Source: Dromaius novaehollandiae
Taxonomy: Eukaryota > Chordata > Aves > Casuariiformes > Dromaiidae
DNA length: 64,000 bases
Assembly: GCF_036370855.1 (NCBI RefSeq)
Contig: NC_088098.1
Span: 36,893,981 to 36,957,980 of the forward strand
Direction: 5' to 3'
Shown here one piece after another: positions 37,013 to 52,500 of this stretch. Within the stretch, counting starts at the first letter, position 1, and every line of letters begins with the position of its first letter. The position numbers were made by a program, and so were the translations under genes. The notes beneath the pieces were generated by a model. The model ran no database searches and was not told where the DNA came from. It saw only the letters and a program-made list of their open reading frames with translations.

Positions 37013-40000
37013 GCACCCAATTAACAGGTAAAGTCAACTGTATAAAGGCAAAGTCTGTATATCAAAATGGAACACATTTTCATCTGGCTTGTTATATTTT
37101 TTGAATGAATTTCCTTGAAAATGAAGTATATAATTGAAACAGAAATTATATATTTATTGCTCATAAAAATCTATCATGTGCAAGATGTTGGATGCTGAAC
37201 TACTTAGAGGAATTCACTCCTTTGCATTTTCCACAAGAAGTTTCATTATGTGAACTGATGGATCTTTTCTGGAACCGAGGACATTTGTCTCCATTCCCAA
37301 ATGCAGAAGAGTGGAAATATGGTATTCTATCATTTTGCTGCACTTGGTCCAGGTCCATTAGAATTTTTTTCTAATGTTTTGGAAACATACAGACATGAAA
37401 ACCAATGTCTGGCCCAGCAGGAGATAGTAAAATACTTCACAAACACCAGATGGGATTTTAACAATGTTTGTAAAATATAAAATGCTCCAAGCATTCTCTG
37501 CAAACCTAAAACTGAACATGTTTCATCTCCTTATATGCCTTTTTTCACCTAGTGAATTATTCTAAATTTTCTGTTAGATGACTGTCAATTTAAGAGAATT
37601 CTGATGTTTAGAAAGGCACACAAAAATCAATCAATTTCAAAACTAATATTGATACCTATAATAAAATACTTGTGAGATGTCACCAGTGTAAATCCTATGC
37701 AATTATAATAGCACAATTGCATGGTATCAATGCTGGGGAAAACCATTATGATATTTTTTGTTTCACTCTTAAAATACTAAGACATTTGTGGGTTTTAAGA
37801 TATTATATTACGATTATGTTTTTAACTATCAGATAATACTTTAAACACAAAAAAAGCAGACTACCTGTTCACCATCACTTCAAACAAAATAATAACGAGT
37901 CCCTCCAGGATTAGGAATGCTGCTGAATGGAAAATTTTAAGATATCTACTGTTGCCACAAGATACAACATGATATAAACTGAAATTGTTTGGTGGAGATG
38001 AACCAGCTTCACTGAATTTCTCATTAAAAAAATAAAACATGTCAAAAGTATTGAGAAAATTTATTTAGAGAATTTTCCAATTCATTTTTTGTTTGATCAG
38101 TCTTACTTTCAAAGCTGTAACCTCGAAATGTAAGGCAGGTACAGCTGAAATATTACACATTGAAACTAGAATCATGTATTTAGAAACTACCAAAAAGAAA
38201 ATTCTTGTCAAACCAATAGTTAAGTTCACAATCATTTTGAAATTTCAACATATGACCCTGACAAAGGGTAGACAGAATCATCAAAATCTTGAAAGTTTTC
38301 CCAGGAAGAAAAATCATTTGAAACAGTCTGAAACAATGAAGTTTATTTACATGCAATATAATTCTCTAGAAGGAGATTCTGTCTATATGAAGGTAAGATA
38401 ACCTTGTAGCATACTTATTCTCTTAAATCCAAACAGTATTTAAATTAACTGACTATTTTAAAATATACCGTACTGGAGTATCCTTATTTCTTTTACTATA
38501 CTTTTCTGCCTATAGAATAGTTGCACTTTCCTGAACAAAGGATACACGACTCATATATAACTTGATAATTTTCTGCCTCTGTCAAACAAAGTTTTTCCAA
38601 GGTCAGATTTGTAGGTAGCATTAACATGCATAGGTGTGTGCTTTCCTGATCCAGGAGCCTTCATCTGCCTTATTCAGTAAGCTACAAAGTCAAACTTCAT
38701 GCTTCCCTTTTGTCAGCAGACTCTTGCTCTCCCAACAGCACAGTGATACGGGTTTGACAAGTGGACTCTCTTAGCATGCACTGCAGTAGGAGCCACAGCA
38801 CTCTCCAGGAAAGTGAAAGCCAGAGGCTGCAGAAAGCCTGGAGCCCTTAGTTCACACTTCTTGGATGAACAGTGTTATGCAAAAGGTAGAGTGCTGCCGG
38901 TAGCGTTTTAGAATGAAAGCGGCTGGGGCATCCTGACTGCACATGCATGGTTGGCTTTGGGAGGAGGGCATTTCAGGGCGAAGTTCCTAACTCCTGCAAT
39001 CCAGACCAGTAAAGGGGAGTCTTACCCACCCTGGGGGCACTTCTGCATCAGCCTAGGGGCAACTTCAAGTACAACCAGGATGATACCCAAGCAATTTTAG
39101 GCAGCACTAGGTGTAAATAATCCTTGAAAATAGCTTTTGTGGCTTCTTCTTTAGGAATTATGTACCTCATTTCAAGATGGTTTCAGCAATCTGAATCTTG
39201 CTCTTCAGAGTTTTCTGGGGTGGAAGATAGAAGCTAAGTGTTGGTAATGTAAAATAGCTTGGCTTGGAAAGATTTAATTCCAGAAATGCTTATTGCCATC
39301 TGAAGGTACTTAGTGGAGTACAGCAGTCTAGATATTTATGCAACAGGTTTACCAGATTCTCTCAGTTGTGATTTATATTTATCATTCAATTTTAAAGAGG
39401 CGTCAAAAGAATTGTGGCCCCTAGAATATGTCCTTTCTAGTTGTGACTTTTGGATGACTTTACACACAAAAGTGCAGGGTGTCGATTCAAGCAAAGCCAC
39501 AAATGAGTTATGCATGGTCATCTTTAAATCAGTAAAGTATTAAGTGCCTTTAAGTTTCCCTATCGATACGCATTGTAGACCAGATTTTTATATGGCAAAG
39601 TCTGATATCCATATATTTTATGAGTCTAACTTTTTCACCAGCAAGTGCCACAATTGCGTCCTCAAACATAGCTTTATTTTGAGAAAACAGATGGATATTT
39701 GAGTGATTGAGGGACCAATGAAAACTTACTGAATTCAGTGTGAACCTTTCCACCAACTTCAGTGGGATTTATATTAATAGTAAAACCATATTTGTATTAA
39801 GAAATGAAAGCCTTCTGTAGACAGTTGCATAAAACAAACATGCAGAAGCAAGGAGACAGGTAAGTCTTGACCTCTTGCTTGCTTTGTGAAAATCCCACAC
39901 TGAAGGTTGCCCAAGGAAGAGTGATTTCATCAGAGTCAGTGCTGGTATAATCTTTTTGTTATGCTTTCTGCAAAGTAGCTTGTTGTATTCACTTAGTAGC

Positions 40001-43000
40001 TGATACTACTATAGCTACTGAAATACTATGAATTGATGATTTTTATTCTCTTCTCCTGTGGTGTATTATTGCCATTCCTGAGGGTTTTGTATGAAGTGCA
40101 GTTTCTGCTTTTTGGTTAAATATTTTTAAAACAGTAACACTGTCAAGATAAAGAAAAGCCAAAATAAATTCTACTCATGACAATTTTATTTTGGTTAAGT
40201 AATGTATATGTATCGCCTACACATTTGGCTGCATCCATTTACAGACAAAATCTGCCTTCATAGAAATTTATGTGCAAAAACAAGAGACAAACTTTAAAAG
40301 CTGGAACACTTTAGTAGAGATCTTTTTACAAGGGTCCTATAATTTGAGTTCATCAGTTCCACATGTGGCACTCCTTTGAAACCTACAGGAGTTTTGAGTG
40401 TACAGTGATGGAAGAATCAGGTCCTAAATATTCCTTAGTGAGAAAGATGTAAACAGTCAGTATCCCAAGGGAATTCACAGAATAAAACCTATCTCACTGT
40501 GCAGTTGTATCCTAAAATACACCTCTGTAGAACTGTGGTCTTTCATTATTTTTATTTCCTAGTGACCTGATAGACTTCTTATCAATAGTGCTCAGTTTAC
40601 AAGGTAAATTATGTTTCGGATTCCTTTTGTAAAAGTGAGCCCTCCAAACTAGGCCTGGAGTGTAAAGGTCAAGATAGGTTTTCTCAAGTTTATACTCATC
40701 AGCACCACAAGGAGCTATGCAGTTGGAGCTCCGCTGGCAATGCTATTGTGCAAGACTGACAATAATCCAAATCACTCTCACTAACTTTGCTGGCTCTACA
40801 GAAAGAGGAAAGGAACTAAAACATATTGGCAAGGGCTATGCCCCCTTTGGAAGAGGTGTAAGCACCGTGTTTTCCAGCTCCTGTCTGCCTGCTGCCCACA
40901 CACATGACTGTTTAAGGACAGGCTGCAGGCTGCTTGCTACGGCCTGCCTGGTGGTGCATCGATTTGGGTTTGTGCCTGCACTGGCTTGCTTTCTGTTTGC
41001 TTTTATGCTTCAAGGTTCCTTAGCCTGTGCTTGAGAGCCCTCATGAACCAGGAAGGAGCCTGTAACTGTATAGCCCCTGAGTCCTGTGGTCCTCAGAGCT
41101 ACTCTCATCAGACTACACTCATCCTTAGAGAATCAGCACGGAGAGCTGACAAAGTTCAGCATACAGTGGTAGCAGACAAGAGGAGGCAAAACATACCATT
41201 TTAGTGTGCACTTTTGCTTTGACAGCAATTGCCCTCAGAGTTGCCTACAAAGTGAGCAGTAACCTCTGAATCTCAGTGGGAAATGGGAAGCTGTATCTCC
41301 CTTTGCCTCCTTTGAAAATGGCTATCTAAATGTTACCTTTGATGCTGCAAGAAAAAAAGTCAGATGGAGAGAATTTTTCGTCCTGCGTTTTTTTTTTTTT
41401 TGCCATGGATCCAAACCAACAATTTTTTGTACTGATGTGTGTATGTGACCAGATACTGCCTTTCAAGTAAAACATCCTACTCAAGCTCCACATGATGGCC
41501 TTATCCATATCTACTGCTTTCAACTGCACTAGGTTCCCATTCCTGTCCTCTCTCTCATCCAAGTGAGAATATATGAGACTGAGTAAGTCCTGAATTGTCT
41601 TCCTTTCGATGGACCTAAATGCTAGCTGCCATTTCTGTATTTCAAAATTTACATCTGGAAACAATAATAAAGCCATTTTGCCCATAAGTAACTTTATCCA
41701 TACTACTTAGAGCTTAAAGAACATTTTCTTTGTATTTCTATTTAAATAACTTGACCAAGAGATCTCTCAGATGCTGGCTGATTTGCCTTGTCTTGGCTAA
41801 AGGGCACAATGTACCCTTTCAACCTCCAAATGCGATCTTTCTGTCTCTTCTGAAAAAAGTCTCTCTTTGAAGATACCGAGGCAAGCCAGTGGTGTTGGTT
41901 CATCCGTCTACTTCCAGAAGACCTATAAACTGGAACACCTACTTGATGACCATAAAGGCACAAGTTACAGGGTTGGCTACAGTGCATTTCAGCAAACCTT
42001 CTCCCATGGTATTATTACAGCAGACAAACCTGATGTGTAGAAGAAATCATTTAAAAAGAATTTATGCTTGCATAACAGCAGATACACTGAATATAAAATG
42101 AAGTTAAAAAAACAGATTTTGTAGATTATACATTGTATTTTAATGAACAGCACACATGCCTCTCCCGAGATTTTTTTAGACAGTACATGGAAGACTATTT
42201 TTTTTATTTTGTGATGGGACCAAATAAACTAAAACTCACATAGCACTGAGAGGAGGGAAATCCTATTCATATTTTAACTCACTTGTTGAAAATCCAGGCA
42301 TTTGTATTAACAGCATAATACGTTCTCCAGTATATTGGAATTGTTCAAGGCAATAAAAGGACATGTGTAAGTTTAGAACCTAAGTCCATATCCCTTTTTT
42401 GGTTTCAGAAAGCAATTTCTGAGTAGTGGCCTTGATTCTTCAAGTGTATCTGTGCTGTGCAGTACTATCTAATGCCACTCAGCTATTGACTGACTTGAGC
42501 TATCTCAGCTTTGCATATGGCCTGAAAGATGTATCTGCTGTCTCAAAACCAGCAGAGGTATATCAGTATAGATACAGAGAGATAAGTAAACAGCCCTGCT
42601 CTGTGTCACAGCATATCCCTCGTGAGTCAAAATTTCCACTGACTTCAAGTAAAATGAGCAAAACAGTACAAATGGAAATATTGGTTTCTACAGCTATGGA
42701 GTTAAGATAACCATGGAAGGCAGTACATTCCTGAACCTATATTGGGCTCAATGTGCATTGACCCCTGTGCCCTTCATAACTACCATCCTAGCTCAATTAA
42801 TAAAAATTTTTCTCCCAGAAAAAACAACCCCCTTCCCTTTAAGGACTGGCCAAATCTTGAAACCTCGCCTCTCAAACCCAGATATTATCCATGAGGTGTC
42901 CCAAACCCAGGCGTAAAGGAGAGAGAAGTTCCTAATGTGTGGATGCTTTCAAAGCAGGTTGTTTGTTCCACTAGTTTGCCTGCACAAAGTCTAGACTTTA

Positions 43001-43513
43001 AATATCTCCAAGTTTCAAGTGGTAAATACTGTCTACTAACAGTACCTTAATGAGCTGAATGCAGGTGAACTGTGCACAGCTACCTAATAAATGCTATTTA
43101 TAATGGGTACTTCTGAAGTAATCACATAGATGCAGCTAAGAATACCCAGCTTTTTATATCTGCATGTATGAAACAAACGCTAAGTATGTCTGCATTCTGC
43201 TGCTTTGGCAAAGTCTCAGTGACTTCTGAAACGCTGAAGACAGGGATGGTTCACAAACCTGAAGAAATACTGTCCTGTCTCTGAGCACTACAATCATGCT
43301 CGCTTAGGTATCAAAAGGCTAAAAAAGTTACATACACACTATTATAACTAAAATTATTGTAACTAAATTACATAGTGCTACAAATTAAACCTAAGAGAAA
43401 TCTGAAATCACAGACAATAAAAACTTGTTTCTTCCTGGTATTTTCTTTCTAGGTCTGTCTGTTTTTCTGATATAATACTAATACTTCAGAATCTGTGGGC
43501 ATTTCAAAGGTGA

Positions 43514-43515
<2 letters not shown>

Positions 43516-43562
<47 letters not shown>

Positions 43563-43568
43563 CACACA
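43516..43568. repeat. AT dinucleotide microsatellite
   Basis: Eighteen uninterrupted AT units (43516-43551) are followed by GTATATATATACACACA. This is a typical length-variable microsatellite. Confidence 0.97.
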
Positions 43569-46500
43569 GCAGTTATATTTTAAATGCTAGAGTAAATCTA
43601 TTTTAATAGCCACTTGATTACATTTTTGTCCCAGAGTTTTATTGTTTAAAATAAACTGCAATTTTTGTCTTCTCAATTTTATTGTCTAAAGTGTCTGCTG
43701 ACTGTCCTGAACAAGGGCTCAGAGCAACACCAACAGCCAGCAGAGGGAGCCCATGCTTTTATCTTGGTCTTGTCTTACCAAAATCAGTAAGAAACAAGAT
43801 GAAAAGAGCCAAGTAAAAAAACAATATTAAATGTATAGCTTCTGTACATATAAACTCAAGTGGTGATAAGAGATGGTAGCCAAGTTACTTTTTAATTACA
43901 AGCATAAATATCTCTCTCTTGTGTCTGTGTGCAAAGCATTATTGGCAAAGCAATAAATAAAATCTACACCTTCCAGTAGTAATCAGTACAAATACTTGGT
44001 GCGAACACACAAACGTATGGGAATCCATTCAACTTCTTTGCAGATCAACTTGTAGATATGGCTGGAATCTTTTAATTAACCTTTGGCCTCACATGCCTTT
44101 TCCTCTGTCACTAAATTTTCAGAAGTCAAAATAATGTCTCCATCTACTGCTTTATCTTCTTTACTTCACATAATATTTTAGGCTCTAGCCTTACAAACAT
44201 GTACATACGCTTAATTTGTCCACAAGAACAGTCCCAAAGAAGCTGAGCAACATAAGAGCAATACTTACATAATACAGGTTATCTGTGACTTTTCTAAATA
44301 GTTTGTCATTTTAATGTCTTTCTATAACCTAATTATTTTTCAAATAGCTCTGTCATAACTCAAGCTACTCTGTGTCTGAAAGTATTAACAAAAGACACCG
44401 TATTTCCCATGTATTACAGGTATGTTTTTTACAGAAATTCCTCTGAACAGTTGCAATTCACCTGGACAAAATTCTAAACTTGTTCTTACTTTGGCGAGGT
44501 ACTGAGCTAGAGATGGAAAGAACAGCCTTGGACACTAAATGCAATCGAACTACCACAAAAGATTCTGTTATTTGGACAGACTGCAGTAAATAACAAGCTA
44601 TATTTGAGAAACATCTACATACCTGATAATAAATCTGCTGGCACCTATTGACCCACAGTGATATTAAGAGTTGAAATAGCCTAGACCTTCTCAACAGATT
44701 AGCCCAAATTTCTACACCTCAAATTCAATGATAAAATGAACTTAATGTTGCATTTGATGCTGCCTCTCAGATACATACTCTCAAGAAATGCAAACCGAGC
44801 TTTCTTACTACATGGAAAAAAGTTCTCTGAAGAAATACAGTGGGAAGAACTTTGCTGACGTATTGCAGGACAACTGTAAAACTGGAGTAAATTCTCCACA
44901 TTAAAGCTCTGAAGTAAAGTATTCCACAAATAAACTTTTTTGATCACCACAGTAATTCTGAACTTAGGATAAAGTTTTCAAAACAGCTTACTTAATCTAA
45001 CTTTTCATATTGCTTTTAAGTCGTTCTCAGTTTGTAATTCAATTGTCCAAAGTTGAGATAGCAAAGAGTATTTTTGCCTCAGAATTAACAGTTATGTCTT
45101 GAAAATGCAAATAAACAAAAATATCCCATTCTGAAGATTTCTAGGTAAAATGAGCATTGCTAAAGAGTAGTATTTGATTCAAATTCACCTGAGGATAATG
45201 CTGTCCTGGCCTAAGAAAGTTGAATATAATGCTAATGTTAATGTATACATACATATACATATCCTTAGGCATAGTCCGATGACTTATCCTAAAACTTTGG
45301 CACTGTATGGAAGAGGCAGATTATACTCTCTGTTACAAATAAGCTGAGCTGCAAGTTTTTGAGATGACATAAAATTGGAAGAGAAATAAGAGGACAGCTG
45401 AATTCTTCATGGCAATCCACAAGCAAAAGAGCATCCTTTACAAAGTCTTCATCTCTCCAATCATTTCAATCATGTTCAGTTCCCAAGTTCAAAGAAATAG
45501 TTCCTAGAATCACCACCCAAGAGACCTGACACTTCTTTCCATAACAACATTTTCTAAAAGTCTGCATTAATCATTATTACATTTGAAAATGCATATCTGT
45601 TCTACAAATGAAGATGTGGTCCCTGCAAAGTAAAACTAGTAATGATTATGCGAGTGAAAAGGTACAAATATATTGCTTTTGACTCATGCTTTTGAAACCC
45701 ATTCCAAGTGGTCAAACTTAAAGTAAATATTTTTCAAAGTAAAGCATTGCTTTCTCCTTTTTGTCATTTTCTTCCTCTCGGAATATTCCATTCTCCATCT
45801 GTTTTTACCATAGTTCACATAACTGTTTTAGAGACAAATTCAACTTCACCAAATGCTGCTTTCTATACCATTGTTCCTTCTCCTGACACATTCCAAGTGG
45901 TGTTAGACCAAAATGATTAGTATCGATTTACTTTCGACCTTCTGTTTCACCTATCTCAGGGGCTCATATATGCAAAATAAGCCAAATGCAGACCAAAAAT
46001 GTACATAAACATAATACTAAGCCTGAGATTTCATATTAGCCTTTGTTTGCCAAAGTTTCCTCTTTCCTGCAAGTAACTTCCCAGGGTTCTGCTCTACTGT
46101 AACAGCAGCTCTAATCATAATCAATGCAAAGATACTTTTGCTTTGCAACCTTAACTATCCACATATATATAAAATATACATAAAATAATTAATATAGCAG
46201 GAGGCTAACTTAGGTGCTTTGAACCACCGTCTGGAGGAGTCTATTACTCTTAATCAGCTTCAGAGAGATGCCTGGGAGATTAAATTTGGGTGGTACGAAC
46301 ACACTCTCCTTATCTCCTACTGCCTTCATTAATTACTGAGGAAAAGTAGCCAAATCCTCAGAGGCCTGTGTTAACAGAAATAGATCCTTTGGCTTCTATG
46401 AAAATGCACTGATTTTGTATTGCTGAGAATCTCACCTTTTTAGCTACTATACCAAAACAAACCTTTCTATGGATTTACAAGAGTTTAGCTGAGATCTGAA

Positions 46501-49500
46501 CCAGACCTATAAACTACACATTTGAACTTCTTTCAGATAGGCTTTTAAAAAAGCAAGTCCATCAGCAACCACATGTTTTGAAATACTTCAGCTCTAATGA
46601 CAGCAACTTTTGGGATATTCAAACCATCCAGCGTAGGCAACTACATTAGCCATATAAGAGGGTCTAAGGTTCCCCGTGTGATCAACAAACAGAGACGGGC
46701 TTCTCCCAGCTTAGAGGCAAGGGTCAGCAAGTGTCTTCTGCAGGTACCTCTTTCTTTTCAGTGGTGACAGATGAAGCTAAATGATGTAACACCCTGCTCT
46801 GCACTTCTTCCAGAAAGATGCTACATGACATGGGTCTATGCTGACACTCCTTTTAAGGTGGGGTTTATAAACATAAAACTCTCAAATAAGCTGCTCGCCT
46901 TGAAGGCAAACACATCCCAAAATAGCCGTGCCTGCCCTAAAGTCAGCTAACTAGCCTTGCCAAGGAGTGGAAGGAAAGCAACCCAATACATGTTACAAAC
47001 ACATCAATGTTATACAAGGCCCTGATTCCGATGTTCAATCCCGAAGTCTATCTTTATATCTTTCAAAAGCATTTAATGTAAATACATAGGAATTCACAGA
47101 CTAATAACACTATCAGTGCAGCATTTGTAGAAGAAAGGGCATAGGAACTTGGGAGTTGGGTGTTTCATAGCTTCAACTGGCTGAGTTTACTGCAGGTACC
47201 AAGGCTGCTTTCATCTCTCTCTCTTGCAAACTCTTTGTAGGCCACCTTCCCTTCTCTTCTCTTTAAAGATCTCCCTGTGATTCCCCTACTCTAAATCTCC
47301 TATCAGTTCTGTGTGTCCCCATTTTCTTTTTTCAAATACCAGGGCTCCTCCAGCCACCCACTCTCATCTTCCTATAAATATCTGCATTGTAATCACTCCT
47401 CCTTCCTTTGCTCCACACTCTCCTCTGTGAGGCTCCTTCTATGTTCAGCTCCTCAATGGTTGTAGGTATCACCTTCCTTTTGGCCCACATTCCCACTTTC
47501 CGGTCCTTCCACGTGTTTCATGCATCTTCTGTGCTTCCAGCTCTGTGCCAGTCCCCTTCCTCCACCTACAGCAGGGGCTCTGAATGATTGCCAGCCATGC
47601 AGAAGAAACAAGATTTCTTGTACATCCATGTATATGTTCTACATATCCTGTTCTACACCAGAGCACTGGCAGGCTCTGGTGGCAGCTTTGTGCATGTGTT
47701 GAGGATCACGGACCTCCAGTTTTTTTCTTCCCTCCCTTTGTGCCATTTTGCATTAGTATGGAACCGCACCAACTTAAACAGTCAACAGAGTAATGGTTTA
47801 TGTATCCTGCCAGTTTACCACAGTGGTACAAAGAGAGGAAAAAAGCAGGTGAGCCACAGAAACATGGACACTTCAACATGTACTCTGATTAAGTACTGAA
47901 AAGCTTTGATGATTACTTTTTGCACTGAATGATATCCAGAGAGTTTTCAAGAACTTCTTAAAAATAAAATCCCATTGGGTATTTCCTGTTCGATTGTTCC
48001 AAAGTCCTAGTCAAGAATAGGAAAAGCACTGCTATCTGAATAATAGTATCCCAGGATGTTAGAGATGTCTAAAATTTTTTGGTTTTACCCACTATCAAAA
48101 AATTCTTGACTTCCCTCTGTCCAAAGAAAGTTGTTTTTTCCATGCTTACACCTCAGAAATCAAATACAATTCTAGGGAAGGGTTTACAGGAAAAAAGGTA
48201 TTAATTACATCACATTCAAAATCTTCCAACCATTTGTCACAATTAGGTGCTTCTTTCGTAGATACACTTTTCCATTTATATGGCAGTTGATCCTAAAATG
48301 ACTAAAGCAAAATCCTACTATAATCACCATAAACAAAAGAAAAAGAGGAAAAAATCCATTATTGTGACCTCCTTCAAACAGCTACAAAACAATGTAATCA
48401 CTCATTATATATAGTACCATGCAAATATACTTCAAAAAACAGAGAAACCCCAGGGTGTTTGCCACACAGACACAGTGAGAAGAGGAAGGATGAAAAGAAC
48501 TGGACAGAATTTCTGTATGAGCTGCTAAGTAAAGAAATGACTTTATACATGCACATGGTATGTATCAAATATTATCTTTTACCCAGATAAGAATGTGAAT
48601 CAAAACAGCATGTAGAGGACCCAGAAATACATCATACATCTCCACACACACACATATTCAAAGGCTTTATGTTTAAAAAGTGTTAAGGAGAAAAAAGAGA
48701 CAGTAGCCTCTGTGAACTGGAGTTAACTTCCTCATAGATGTGGAAGTCTTGGCTTTCCATTGCATTGTACTTTTACTGCATTAAGTGAACTTTTGGGATC
48801 TTCCACACAGTCCCACTGACAAGCACCCCAGCATGTAGCACTTTCTAGACTTACTACTGTGCTATAATGCAAATATTTAAATGTTTGGCTCAGGCACCTG
48901 CCATTATATAGAACAACTGGCCCTTTGGTGGGGTGAGAAGGAGGAGTCCAGAAACTGCACAATTCAAGAAACAGTCAAAATGATTCATTCATGGCAACAC
49001 ATCCTTCTAAAATTCACACCCTTTTTCAGTCTTTTCTGAGCAAGATTTGAACCTACCTGGCATCTGGGTCCAAACCTACTATGTGTTTTTCTGTACATGT
49101 AGAAACAAGACAAATCAGCTCATTCAGACACCTGTTGCAATGATTTACTGACAATCGGACAGCACAGCTAAGAATACAATATAAATATCTGGCTAGAGGA
49201 CAGATAGAGATGATCTGGACTGCCTTGCCGCCATACTTCCCTGTATCACAGTTCTTTAGAAACAGTATCGTTGCTTTAGATAGGATTGTTTAGGGCTGCA
49301 GATAAGCTTTGAATGTGCAGTTATATACAGCTTGAGAAAAAAGGATAGATGAGCCAAAAAGCCAAAAGTTTGTCAGTTTTCAAATACTAGTTGTTCTGAC
49401 AAAAGGTATTATTCCTCCCTACCTAAAGCCTCAGCATTCTGCATGTACCTTTACACATAGCTTACATAGCTTCCCCATTTATGCCTTTGGCTTCATGTGA

Positions 49501-52500
49501 TATACAGACATGTAGGGATAAGATAAGAGAACAGTAAATGTTAGAGTTAGAAAAACATAATTTGAAGTACTGTTTAAAGTATGTAGTTCCTATGTTAGTG
49601 AAATATCCATTTAATGCTTTTGCAGCCTGGCTGTAATTCCCTAAATGATGTCACATCCACCTCAACTCAAAATAATAGGTTTTCTTGATATAACTTATTT
49701 CCACATCTTCACTCTAACACATGGTTTTTATTTCCCAAACAGAGAATTACTGTAATGATCAGCTTTCACATTCCCTCCAAACAAACATTCAGTAAATCCA
49801 CATTCTGTGTATTTCCATTTCTTCCTTGTTTCCTTCCCCAGTGCCTAGCTATTAAAATAAGCCTGGGGAAATCTGACTTTTCCACTAATGTTTCATCCCT
49901 CGCTGTCAGGTATTTTCAGAGTGAAAATAACGTTAGTGTCAGAACAGCATAACTTGCTTCAAAATTATCATGATGGGGGAACTGGTCACTGTATGAATAG
50001 TAACAATAATAATAATACTGTTTTTCTATTTTGTCTTTTCCTCCCATCAACAACTTGATTGCTGAAGAACTTTCCAGGTGAACCCAAGTAAATTTCACCC
50101 ACCAAATGTCTCATCTTGCTCCCAGCATCACACTAACTACAAGACTGTTCAGGGAAGACTGCAGCTAGGTGGCAGTGTGCCAAACAAAAGAATCAATTTA
50201 AAAAGACAATTTCTAAGAAAGTGTCTCTTAAATAGCATGAAAACCTAAATAAAAACATATTAATGTCACATAACCCATAAAATTACTGTGAACAGTAAGC
50301 TGTGGCCATGTGGTAAATTGTGACAGGATAATTAAGACTCCTGCATTTCTTTCTGGTTCTAGGAGTGATTCACATCCCTAACCACTCAACATTGCTGGTA
50401 CCAGCATTTATTAACATAAAACAGAAATAGAGATCTTTGCCTTGGTCTTAAGAATACTGGATGGCTTAATGAAGTGTTATAAATATATGCATTATTTTAA
50501 GATCCTCACTGAAACATGCCAGATATATGATGTAAATGGATGTATACATATATGGACAGAGAAATAAAGCATCAAATACACACAGTATATAAATAAACTT
50601 CTGCTGTATATACAAAAATCCTACCTAGTGATAAACCTTAAAAGGCATACACAATCACCCAGGGCTAGCCAGAATAAAAGGACAAAACAGATGTTCTGCA
50701 AAGAAAAAAGGATCCTTCTGTACTGATCACTGGGCAGTCGCAGTACTGCTCTACAGTACCCCAGACTAAGGACTAGTGGAGCTCCATACTTACCTAATGC
50801 ACTCTTTCAGTCTAGTGACTTGGACATATTCAGTGAAGAATCTGTTTCCCCAACGGGCAGAAAAAGAACTACCACTCTGCACAGGAGCTTCATTTCCTCT
50901 CCAGCCCGACAAGGCTGCACTGCCTTCTAGGTAGTTACTCATCATCCATAGATAGGAAAGGGAGAAACAAGATACACTCAGCTGTAAACTACCTTGCCTT
51001 TCCCTGCTGTGCTTTCTACTTTGGCACTGTATTGGACATGCTTTAATGCAGCAATGGCTGCTTACTTTGATAGTGTAGGATCTGTTACCATTTCTGCTTT
51101 AAACTCCATTTTGGCTGGGGCAACTGCTCATTACAGGATGCAACATAAATTTCCATTCCGAAGTGTTTTAGCCACACCTTTTTTTAATCAATTAATTCAG
51201 TTTAAACTTACAAAAAAGGAACAGTGGCAAATATTTTGGATACCTGATTTTCTCTTTAGAGTCCTGTATTTCAAAATGAGCTTTCACATAAAGTCTAAAA
51301 TCTGGCATGCTGTAATTCCCAATCTGCTTAAAAGATACACCTTTAACATACAATTGATGTACGTTTTTGTCATAAGATTTGGTATGCTTTTTGAGTGCTA
51401 AAAATACTTAACCCAACATATCATTTTGTTTACCAGTATGCAGTGTCTCATGAACTTCTCTTTTATACTGATAAATCTTAGACCAGAGGGTTGTCATATC
51501 ACACATCACCTTCAGAGGAAGGTGCTTGAATGTTGCATTTAACATGTCCCTAGATAGAAAGAGATACAACAGAGCGCTCTGCTGAAACCACTAAAGGTTT
51601 TCTTACTTCCTTGAGGAAAGCCAAAGCCTGCTGGAGGTTGTACCATGGATGTCACTCCCAGTGATGAGGACATTATGTTGAGATGTCAGAACCTGCAGAA
51701 AATCTTACATCCCCGATGACCTTGTGGAACAGTAACAGCACCTCCCAGAGACATTACCAGACTAACAGATGTTTTTCCTTTTCTCTTTACAGGGAACCAG
51801 AGACCTACAATAAACATGGAAAGAAAATAACTGTAAAGCCTAATTTAAACATATAAAGATAGGAATTATCAAATATTCATTCCTATCACATCCTTCTTTT
51901 AATCTTCAAGCTAGTCATCTTTTAAAAAAATGCATTAAGTAAAATTAAATAAAGGCACATTTAATATTTCAAAGAAAGTCACTATATGAACAAATGCATT
52001 CATGCAAAATAAACATGCTCAAGGGAGGATCTTTACAGTTAAACTCTCACAGCTAATTAATCTATGTCTGTCTGAACTTAACATATCTTGCGCAATGCTG
52101 ATTAAATCCTCAACAGAAAATGAACAAGGCAAACAGCATACACTATGCCCTCTAGAACAAACAAAACGTGTGTGTAATGGCCTCAGGTTGTATAAATACT
52201 ATTTCACTACACTTATGAAAAATATTTACTTATTTATTAACTAAAATTATTCTGGTGTCTTTTGGCAAAGCACATCAACGATTCCAATGTCATGTAGTTC
52301 AGGTAACTAAAAGAAACTATTTCGTGCTAAAACAAAGTAAAATATTCACAATTTACCAAACCATTAGCATGTACCTATTCAGCGTAGCATGCAACTTCTT
52401 GAAAAGCAAGTAATTCAGTGACAAAAGTATTGCTGCTTCATGGCGATATTAAATAGGGGTAAGCCAGAGGGTTTTGGCACAATGAGTCTCCTGGACAGGT

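Noticed and set aside
40717-41034. 105-codon open frame with a hydrophobic C-terminus
   Set aside because: The hydrophobic end could look like a membrane segment, but nothing else supports a gene.
50994-51401. 135-codon open frame on the plus strand, about 2.7 kb before the LGR5 CpG island
   Set aside because: No recognisable domain; composition like the surrounding noncoding DNA.
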